A stretch of 12,028 nucleotides of DNA. It comes from Anaeromyxobacter sp. GTDB lineage: Bacteria; Myxococcota; Myxococcia; Myxococcales; Anaeromyxobacteraceae. Below, one piece after another: positions 1-5,628 of this stretch. The first letter of the stretch is position 1, and every line of letters starts with the position of its first letter. The stretch is from assembly GCA_020028115.1 (NCBI GenBank), contig JAHWYA010000101.1:1-12028 (forward strand), read 5' to 3'. The position numbers were made by a program, and so were the translations under genes. Under the pieces are notes generated by a model. The model was not told the DNA's origin and ran no database searches. It worked only from the letters and a program-made list of their open reading frames with translations.

Positions 1-64
1 TCCGGTGGCGGAGCCTGGGGTTGGGTGCGTATGAGGGGGCACGCGTCATCCGGCGCTCGCGCAA

Positions 65-88
65 TTCGTGCACGGGAAGCTGCACGAA
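65..88. promoter_or_regulatory. Inverted repeat, possible operator or hairpin
   Basis: TTCGTGCA at 65-72 and TGCACGAA at 81-88 are perfect 8-base inverted arms around an 8-base spacer. The site ends six bases before the GG of the -24/-12-like element at 93-108 and would be centred about 42 bases before the predicted transcription start. That position suits a repressor or activator site. The same bases could instead form a transcript hairpin ending a gene to the left of the window. The repeat is seen directly; its role is inferred. Confidence 0.4.
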
Positions 89-92
89 ACCC

Positions 93-108
93 GGGTACGC
101 CGCTTGCT
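93..108 (+). promoter_or_regulatory. Candidate sigma-54 (-24/-12) promoter of the NtrC-like regulator gene
   Basis: GG at 94-95, ten bases, then GC at 106-107 matches the invariant GG-N10-GC spacing. The flanks GGTACG and TTGCT are close to the consensus TGGCACG-N4-TTGCW, with the first T and the first C differing. Transcription would begin near 119, leaving only about seven leader bases before the ATG at 126. GG-N10-GC is common by chance in GC-rich DNA, so the extended match carries the argument. Confidence 0.35.
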
Positions 109-125
109 ATTTGCCCGGACCGGAG

Positions 126-1505
126 ATGAAGCGCGAACGCATCCTGATCGTGGATCCCAACCCGCTCGACGGCGCGGCCCTGCGGGCCTCGCTGTGCGAG
201 GCGGGCTTCGACGCCGTCGAGGCCTCGTCCGTCGACGGCGCCCTCGCGCTCGTCCCGAGCTTCCAGCCCGCGGCCGTGGTGATCGACGGCGCGCTCGCGG
301 ACGCGGACCCCGCGTCGACGGTGAGCCGGCTGCGCGAGGCGCGCTCCGACGCGGCGGTGGTGGTCGCGGCGGCGCAGGACCGGCTCGACGCCGCGGTCGC
401 CGCCCTGCGGGCGGGCGCGGAGAGCTACCTCGTCCGGCCGCTCGACGCCGCCCAGGTGCTGGTCGTCCTCGAGAAGGCGCTCGAGAAGCGCCTCCTCCGC
501 AAGGACGGCGTGGCGCTCCGGGAGACGATCCGGCGGCGGCTCGCGATCGTGGGCGCCTCCCCCGAGCTGCACGCCGTCGTCGAGGTGGTGAGGCGCGTCG
601 CCCCGACCAAGGCGACCGTGCTCGTGCAGGGCGAGTTCGGCACCGGGAAGGGCCACGTCGCGCAGGCGCTGCACGAGGCGTCGCCGCGGCGCGACCGGCC
701 GTTCGTCCACGTGAACTGCGCGGCGCTCTCGGAGGCGCTCCTCGAGTCCGAGCTGTTCGGGCACGAGCGCGGCGCGTTCCCGGAGGCCGAGTCGCGGCGC
801 ACGGGCCGGTTCGAGGAGGCCAACGGCGGCACCGTGTACCTGCACGAGGTCGGCCGGATGGCGCCGCCGGTGCAGGTGAAGCTCCTGCGGGTCCTGCAGC
901 AGGGCGAGTTCGAGCGGCTCGGCGGGAGCGAGACGCTGCGCGTCGACGTCCGGGTCGTCGCCGGCTCCCAGCGCGAGCTCGCCGAGGAGGTCCGCGCCGG
1001 CCGCTTCCGGGACGACCTCTACTACCGGCTGAACGTCGTGTCGGTGTCGCTGCCGGCGCTCCGCGCCCGGAAGGCCGACATCCCGGCGCTCGTCTCGCAC
1101 TTCATCGACCTGTACGCCCGCGCGGCGGGGAAGGAGATCTCCGGCGTCACCCCCGGCACGCTCTCCGCCCTGTTCGCGTACGACTGGCCGGGCAACGTGC
1201 GGGAGCTCGCGAACATCGTCGAGCGCGCGGTCGGCTCGGCGCAGGGCCCGGAGATCACCGCGGACGACCTCGCGCCGGTGCTCCACGGCGCGCGGCCCGA
1301 GGAGAGCACGGCGTCGGCGCTGATCCCCGGCGCGACGCTCTTCGAGATCGAGCGCGAGGCGATCCTCCGCACGCTCGACCAGTGCGGCGGCTCGACCGCG
1401 CGCGCCGCCGAGGTGCTCGGCGTCTCGATCCGGAAGATCCAGTACCGCCTGAAGGAGTACCGGAGCGGCGCGTCGGGCCGGCGGGTCGTGGACGTCGCGA
1501 AGTAG
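126..1505 (+). CDS. NtrC-family response regulator (receiver, AAA+, Fis-type HTH) with degenerate motifs
   Basis: 459-residue regulator of NtrC architecture. Residues 1-120 form a receiver-like domain with a possible phosphoacceptor D54, but the usual Lys is R104 and the beta-4 Thr/Ser is Ala. Residues 140-365 form the AAA+ domain: Walker A GEFGTGKG (169-176), arginine-finger segment FRDDLYYRLNV (294-304) and WPGNVRE (354-360). Residues 405-445 form a Fis-type helix-turn-helix (ARAAEVLGVS). Two key AAA+ elements are altered: the sigma-54-contacting GAFTGA loop reads GAFPEA (216-221), and the Walker B Asp is H240, in YLHE. By analogy with NtrC-like proteins lacking GAFTGA, it may act on another holoenzyme or as a repressor; this is inference. 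The frame is open from a TTG at 21, but ATG 126 is chosen because the receiver begins there (MKRERILIVD). No sensor kinase lies in the window, so its signal is unknown. Confidence 0.88.
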   Translation: MKRERILIVDPNPLDGAALRASLCEAGFDAVEASSVDGALALVPSFQPAAVVIDGALADADPASTVSRLREARSDAAVVVAAAQDRLDAAVAALRAGAESYLVRPLDAAQVLVVLEKALEKRLLRKDGVALRETIRRRLAIVGASPELHAVVEVVRRVAPTKATVLVQGEFGTGKGHVAQALHEASPRRDRPFVHVNCAALSEALLESELFGHERGAFPEAESRRTGRFEEANGGTVYLHEVGRMAPPVQVKLLRVLQQGEFERLGGSETLRVDVRVVAGSQRELAEEVRAGRFRDDLYYRLNVVSVSLPALRARKADIPALVSHFIDLYARAAGKEISGVTPGTLSALFAYDWPGNVRELANIVERAVGSAQGPEITADDLAPVLHGARPEESTASALIPGATLFEIEREAILRTLDQCGGSTARAAEVLGVSIRKIQYRLKEYRSGASGRRVVDVAK

Positions 1506-1530
1506 CGGCGCCCGCTCGGCGCCAACCTCG

Positions 1531-1553
1531 ACGTGGACGTGGACGTGGACGTG
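1531..1553. repeat. Tandem hexamer array ACGTGG, nearly four copies
   Basis: Three perfect ACGTGG units and a partial fourth start 26 bases after the regulator's stop codon. The array is the left outer arm of the long imperfect inverted repeat described at 1530-1613. It lies between two convergent genes and outside any supported coding region. Confidence 0.85.
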
Positions 1554-1558
1554 AGCCG

Positions 1559-1630
<72 letters not shown>

Positions 1631-1635
1631 AGAAG

Positions 1636-2493
1636 CTACTGCGTGTACACGTGCGCGCTCTCCTCCGCCGTCGGGAGGAGGTGCATGCCGAGGTAGGTGA
1701 ACATCACGACCGCGAACCCGGCGATGAGGAGCCAGGCGCCCTTGTCGCCGCGCCACCCGCGGACGCGGCGGAGGTGCAGGTAGCCGCCGTACACGAGCCA
1801 GGTCACGAGCGACCAGTTCTCCTTCGGGTCCCAGACCCAGAAGTCGCCCCAGGCGCTCTTCGCCCAGACCGAGCCGACGAGGAGCCCGATGGTGAGCAGC
1901 GCGAAGCCGAACCGCACGAGCTCGTAGGACATCGTCTCCACGTCGAGCGGCTTGCCGCTCATGATCGTGCCGGCGCGGGCGGAGAGGAGCTTCTGGACGA
2001 CCGGCACGCGCGGGGCGAGGAGCTGGATGATGGCGAGCGTGAACGCGATCGCCACCGCCGCGTAGCCGACGAAGTAGACCATCACGTGCGGCACGAACCA
2101 GGGCGACTGGAGCGCCGGCGGGAGCTTCACGATCTCCGCGTCCCACTTGGCGAGCGCGTACCCCATGCAGCCGAGGGCGAGGAGCGCCGCGGGCACGCCG
2201 AAGACCCGCGTGCGGTAGATGAACTCGAAGAAGACGTAGACGAGCGCGACGCACAGCGCGAAGAAGACGAGCGACTCGAAGAGCGACTTGAACGGCGCGC
2301 GGCCGGCGTCGACCCAGCGCTGCGCGATGAGCCCGGTGTTCAGGACGAGGGCGATGGCCATGAGGCCGGTCGCGGCCTGGCCGACGAAGGCCCTCGTGGA
2401 GCGCCACGCGGCCGCGTAGAACGCGGCGGACGCGGCGTAGACCGCCGTCGTGGCGACGAAGAACGGGTGCTCGGCGATGACGTACTGGAGCAT
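1636..2493 (-). CDS. ccsA: Cytochrome c biogenesis protein CcsA/ResC (System II heme handling)
   Basis: 285-residue membrane protein of the CcsA/CcmC heme-handling family, which with ResB exports heme and presents it for attachment to CXXCH motifs of apocytochromes c outside the cytoplasmic membrane. About eight hydrophobic segments are visible. The tryptophan-rich WWD motif is clear at 215-227 (WGDFWVWDPKENW). Histidines that match the conserved family ligands are H136, before the motif, and H240 and H271 after it. The length fits a separate CcsA subunit rather than a fused CcsBA protein. The ATG at 2493 follows AAGGAGAG (2512-2505), a good ribosome binding site 11 bases upstream, and lies 21 bases after the resB stop, so the two are almost certainly cotranscribed. 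The name resC would suit equally well. Confidence 0.93.
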   Translation of the reverse strand: MLQYVIAEHPFFVATTAVYAASAAFYAAAWRSTRAFVGQAATGLMAIALVLNTGLIAQRWVDAGRAPFKSLFESLVFFALCVALVYVFFEFIYRTRVFGVPAALLALGCMGYALAKWDAEIVKLPPALQSPWFVPHVMVYFVGYAAVAIAFTLAIIQLLAPRVPVVQKLLSARAGTIMSGKPLDVETMSYELVRFGFALLTIGLLVGSVWAKSAWGDFWVWDPKENWSLVTWLVYGGYLHLRRVRGWRGDKGAWLLIAGFAVVMFTYLGMHLLPTAEESAHVYTQ

Positions 2494-2514
2494 GGTGGAG
2501 GCCTCTCTCCTTCG

Positions 2515-3846
2515 CTACGCCTTGGCGGCGGCCGGAGCGCGGCCCTTCAGGCGCGGCTCCAGGTAGAACATGTAGAAGACGCCGAGGCAGATGAGCCCGA
2601 ACCCGAGGAACACCCAGGCGACGCCCGGATCGTAGACGGCGTCGAGCCCGGAGTAGGTCGGGTCCTCGGGGTTGTAGTTCACCTGGTAGAGCGTCCAGCC
2701 GTTGTGGACCATCGGCTCGTTCACCGAGATGACCTGCTTCACCTGCTCGCCGCCGCGGAGCGCCGTCACGTGCGAGATGTACGCGCGCTTCTCCTCGCCG
2801 CGCTTCTCGAAGACGAGCGCGCGGGTCGGGGAGATGAAGGCGGGCTGCGGGCGCGCCGCCATCATGAACGACTCCTTCGGCAGGCCGCCGGCGTTGAGCT
2901 GGAGGACGATCGCGGGGTTCCGCCACTCCTGCGACGCGGTGCCGTACACCACCTGCTGCGTCTTCGGGTCGGGCACCGGCCGGAAGTCGGGGTAGACGCC
3001 CTTCAGCTGGAACGAGTCGCCGCCAGGGAGCCGGTGCTTCTCGAGGTCCGGCTCGAAGCTCGCCTTGAGGCGCCACTGCATGTGGACGCCGTGCTCGTCC
3101 CTCACCTCGCCCTGCTCGTAGTAGCCGATCCGGTACTCCGACTCGTACGACGGCGCCTCGAAGCGATCGAGCCGCAGGTCGAACCCGAGCGCGGCGGCCT
3201 CGCCGGTCGGCTGGTTCGCCTTCATCACGCGGACGTGGGTGGCGGTCTCGCCGCCCGCGAACAGGTCGATGCGGCCGCGGATCGCGAGGGTCGCCGAGGC
3301 GCCCGCGCCCGCGAGGGAGGTCATGAGGCCGACGTGGCAGATGAAGAACCCGGCGTTCCGGACCTTCACCGGCCAGCGCATCGTCGCCGACGCGATGACC
3401 GAGGCGCCGAAGAGCGCCATGAGCAGCGCGAACGGGAGCCCGTGGAAGATGTCGTCGAGCCGCAGCGCGACGATGAGCTTCCCGATCGCCCCGTAGCGCG
3501 CGAGGTAGAACTGCGCGGGCTTGAGCTGGAGGATGAGCGTCCCGAGGATCGCCTCCACCGCGAGGACGAAGAGCAGCGTCGCGATGAACCGGAAGCCGGC
3601 GATGCTTTGGCGCAGGCGGCCCGGCACGATGTAGCCGACGCCGACGACGACCAGGCTCGCGAGGAACGCGGCGACGACGAGCGTCCAGGCGCCGGGCGGG
3701 ATCCAGACCTGGAGCACGAGCCCGGCGAGGAGCGCGCCGACGACGAGGTAGGTCGTGAGCGTCACCTCGCGCTCGGCGACCGAGGGCGACGCGGGCGCGC
3801 CGGGCGCTGCCGTGGCGCCGGCTGGGGACGATGCAGTCGAATTCAC
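2515..3846 (-). CDS. resB: Cytochrome c biogenesis protein ResB (Ccs1/CcsB)
   Basis: 443-residue membrane protein, partner of CcsA in System II cytochrome c maturation. Hydrophobic segments lie near residues 31-50, 53-74, 86-107, 133-154, 166-188 and 408-429. A large hydrophilic domain (about 190-405), expected outside the membrane, sits before the last one. H171 in FFICHVGL matches the membrane histidine that ligates heme in ResB/CcsBA proteins. The C-terminal VHNGWTLYQVNYNPEDP region is typical of the family. The common ResB layout has four membrane segments, so the first two here look like an N-terminal addition. The frame stays open to 4032, but GTG 3846 is chosen because GGAGG lies eight bases upstream and the upstream translation looks non-coding. 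Co-transcription with ccsA is likely. Confidence 0.9.
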   Translation of the reverse strand: MNSTASSPAGATAAPGAPASPSVAEREVTLTTYLVVGALLAGLVLQVWIPPGAWTLVVAAFLASLVVVGVGYIVPGRLRQSIAGFRFIATLLFVLAVEAILGTLILQLKPAQFYLARYGAIGKLIVALRLDDIFHGLPFALLMALFGASVIASATMRWPVKVRNAGFFICHVGLMTSLAGAGASATLAIRGRIDLFAGGETATHVRVMKANQPTGEAAALGFDLRLDRFEAPSYESEYRIGYYEQGEVRDEHGVHMQWRLKASFEPDLEKHRLPGGDSFQLKGVYPDFRPVPDPKTQQVVYGTASQEWRNPAIVLQLNAGGLPKESFMMAARPQPAFISPTRALVFEKRGEEKRAYISHVTALRGGEQVKQVISVNEPMVHNGWTLYQVNYNPEDPTYSGLDAVYDPGVAWVFLGFGLICLGVFYMFYLEPRLKGRAPAAAKA

Positions 3847-3854
3847 GAGTGACA

Positions 3855-3859
3855 CCTCC
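3855..3859 (-). promoter_or_regulatory. Ribosome binding site fixing the resB start at GTG 3846
   Basis: The minus strand reads GGAGG at 3859-3855, eight bases before the GTG at 3846-3844. The next upstream in-frame starts lack such a site, so this decides the start and removes 62 codons from the longest open frame. Confidence 0.8.
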
Positions 3860-3875
3860 GTACCGCCCGGGCGGG

Positions 3876-3890
3876 AGCAAGCGCTATGCC
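3876..3890 (-). promoter_or_regulatory. Candidate sigma-54 (-24/-12) promoter of resB-ccsA
   Basis: On the minus strand, GG (3890-3889), ten bases, then GC (3878-3877) gives the GG-N10-GC spacing. The flanks GGCA and TTGCT agree with the sigma-54 consensus TGGCACG-N4-TTGCW; two bases (TA for CG) and the leading T differ. Transcription would start near 3865, six bases before the GGAGG ribosome binding site, a compact and sensible leader. A chance match remains possible in DNA this GC-rich. Confidence 0.4.
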
Positions 3891-4048
3891 CCCGGAACAC
3901 CTCGAAAAGCCGCGTGATCTGGGACAAGTCGCCTCGGTGAATGGCCCGAACCCCGCAGGAAAAGCGATCCGACCCAGGACCAGCGCAAACGCTGCGCGTC
4001 GACGGTCGGTTCGGATCGCCACTCCCCGACACAACGCGCGGCCCGGCG

Positions 4049-4070
4049 GCGCCCTTCCTTCGAAGGGCGC
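4049..4070 (-). terminator. Hairpin downstream of the lipoprotein gene
   Basis: GCGCCCTTC (4049-4057) and GAAGGGCGC (4062-4070) form a perfect 9-bp stem with a four-base loop, starting 38 bases past the stop codon at 4108. No T-tract follows on the minus strand. The position, between the lipoprotein gene and resB on the same strand, suggests it separates the two transcripts. Apart from this hairpin and the resB promoter and ribosome binding site, nothing else is supported in 3847-4107. Confidence 0.5.
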
Positions 4071-4107
4071 GCGCCGGCCGGTTTCTGCCACGGAGGTGCG
4101 GGCGCGG

Positions 4108-5412
4108 CTACATCATTCCGCCCATGCCGCCGCCCTGCATCCCGGGAGGCGTCGGGTCGGGGTTCGTCGCGTCCACCGTCGTCGGGCAGGACTCCGGCAT
4201 GAGCCCGACGTGGGCAGCGCCGTCCTCCTCGCGGTCGTCGTTCGCGTCGCCGGGCGCGAGGCCGGGCGGACGGAGCTCCTGCGGCTCGGCCTCGCCGCGC
4301 AGCCCCGCGTTCCAGTAGCAGGTGGTCTCCTGCCAGCTCGAGAACGAGGTCGGGACGCCCGGGTCCACGGCGCCCTGCCCGGAGGCGAACGTGACGCACT
4401 GGAACGGCGTCGTCGCGCGATCGCACGAGAACCACTCCTTGTACGACGGCGCCGTCTGGCCCGGCGCGTAGCAGGCGCGCGCGAACCAGTACCGGTCGAG
4501 CGTCCCCGCGGGCGCGACGTCCCCCACGATGCTGCCGCCCGGCAGCGGACCGTTGTCGTCGTGGTTCGTCACGACCGTGAACGCGCGCCCGCCGAGCGCC
4601 GGCGCCCACACGGCCCGCCAGAACCCGAGCTCCTTCGCGGCGCCGGTCTTGTCGAGGTCCGCGAGCCCCGCCACGCGCGCGCGCACGATGCCGGCGCCGT
4701 TCCGCCAGCCGGTGAACGCTGCCGTGACGGCCTCGTGGAGCGCGGGATCGCGGGTGAAGTCGAGCATCCGGTAGGTGATCGCCTTCGCGACGGGGCCGGC
4801 GGCGAAGCCCGCCGCGAGGTAGCCGGTGCCCTCGAAGCCGGCCGCCACGGCCTTCAGGTTCACGTGGTTCACCCAGAGCCGGCCCGCGCCGCGGCGGGCC
4901 ATCATGCCGCGCATGAGGTAGCCGGCCAGGACGGGCTTGAACTCCGCGTCGTTCGTGGACGCGGCGCCGCGCGCCTGCACGATGAAGCTCGCGACGGCGT
5001 CGGTGTGGCGCTTCACGACGAGGCGGAGGCTCGCCTGGCCGAGGGGCACGCAGCCGCCCGCGCCGTCCGGCTGGACGCAGCGGACCGCGGGCCCGTAGAC
5101 CTTGACGCCGTTCGGCAGCTCCTGCCCGCCGGACGAGGCGACCTCCTCCAGCCGCGCGAACACGCCGCGCAGGGCGTCGTTCATCGCCTGGGCCTTGCGG
5201 TGAACGACCGCGAGGTCGTCCTGGAGGCTCGACACCGGCGTCGGGTCGACCGCCGCCATCACGGCTCCGGCGGGCGCGGCCGCGGAGGTGTCGAGGGTGA
5301 GCGCCGCGAGCTCCGGGATGGCGGCGAGATACGGGTCCGCCTCGTCCTTGGCGCCGCACGCGGCGAGGGCCACGGCGAGGGCAAGCGCGGCGAGGGTCTT
5401 CGTCGTCTTCAT
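4108..5412 (-). CDS. Uncharacterised secreted lipoprotein with Cys-containing C-terminal half and Met/Gly tail
   Basis: 434 residues; family not recognised. A short positive N-terminus (MKTTK), a hydrophobic core and the lipobox LAAC (16-19) predict cleavage by lipoprotein signal peptidase and lipidation at C19. The next residues are GAKDEAD, so sorting to the outer membrane is plausible. The mature part has no further membrane segment. It holds seven more cysteines (112, 121, 314, 330, 339, 365, 409), which could form disulfides, but there is no CXXCH heme site. The C-terminus is acidic and Pro-rich (about 375-424) and ends MQGGGMGGMM. The ATG follows GAGGAG by eight bases. It is transcribed away from gltB and is likely monocistronic, being separated from resB by 261 bases and a hairpin. 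Its function is unknown. The lipoprotein call is strong; nothing here shows a catalytic motif. Confidence 0.8.
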   Translation of the reverse strand: MKTTKTLAALALAVALAACGAKDEADPYLAAIPELAALTLDTSAAAPAGAVMAAVDPTPVSSLQDDLAVVHRKAQAMNDALRGVFARLEEVASSGGQELPNGVKVYGPAVRCVQPDGAGGCVPLGQASLRLVVKRHTDAVASFIVQARGAASTNDAEFKPVLAGYLMRGMMARRGAGRLWVNHVNLKAVAAGFEGTGYLAAGFAAGPVAKAITYRMLDFTRDPALHEAVTAAFTGWRNGAGIVRARVAGLADLDKTGAAKELGFWRAVWAPALGGRAFTVVTNHDDNGPLPGGSIVGDVAPAGTLDRYWFARACYAPGQTAPSYKEWFSCDRATTPFQCVTFASGQGAVDPGVPTSFSSWQETTCYWNAGLRGEAEPQELRPPGLAPGDANDDREEDGAAHVGLMPESCPTTVDATNPDPTPPGMQGGGMGGMM

Positions 5413-5506
5413 GTCGTCGTCTCCTCGGGGCTCGGGAACCGCGTCGCCCCTCGCACGTCCACAACCCGGGGCGAACGCCGCGGTTGCGGTGCGTGACCCC
5501 CGTTTA

Positions 5507-5521
5507 CACGTGCTTGACGTG
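5507..5521. promoter_or_regulatory. Small inverted repeat overlapping the gltB -35 element
   Basis: CACGT (5507-5511) and ACGTG (5517-5521) are inverted arms with a five-base spacer that covers most of the TTGACG hexamer. The same stretch also reads as a direct repeat of ACGTGC. A regulator bound here could block or recruit polymerase for gltB and might also affect the divergent lipoprotein gene. Five-base arms occur often by chance. Confidence 0.25.
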
Positions 5522-5542
5522 CGGGCACGCTTCCACCAAACT
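5514..5542 (+). promoter_or_regulatory. Candidate sigma-70-type promoter of gltBD
   Basis: TTGACG (5514-5519) matches five of six -35 consensus bases. After exactly 17 bases comes CAAACT (5537-5542), a weak -10. Transcription would start near 5549, giving a leader of about 80 bases before the gltB ATG. It lies in the 216-base divergent gap (5413-5628). No convincing -24/-12 element was seen for gltB, and no clear promoter for the lipoprotein gene. Confidence 0.4.
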
Positions 5543-5628
5543 GACCGGTCTCACATGAGAGAAGAGCGCCGCCGGTCCCCGGATCCCGCCGGGGGGCGGA
5601 CGCGTCGTTCCCGAAGGACGAAGGGCAG

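Noticed and set aside
21..125. An upstream TTG start at 21 for the regulator
   Set aside because: It would add 35 residues with no receiver-domain similarity. ATG 126 begins directly at the first receiver strand, and the added stretch contains the inverted repeat and promoter-like element.
1651..3852. A 733-codon plus-strand frame opposite ccsA and resB
   Set aside because: It is a Glu/Arg/Asp-rich shadow with no recognisable motif, while the minus strand has clear WWD, histidine ligands and ribosome binding sites.
3847..4032. An upstream start for resB at 4032
   Set aside because: The additional 62 residues look non-coding, and the GTG at 3846 has an ideal GGAGG at eight bases. The extension would also read through the promoter-like element.
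5413..5628. A sigma-54 promoter or glutamine riboswitch ahead of gltB
   Set aside because: No GG-N10-GC with TTGC-like flanks was found in the right place, and no conserved aptamer structure is visible. The TTGACG-N17-CAAACT pair is the better candidate.
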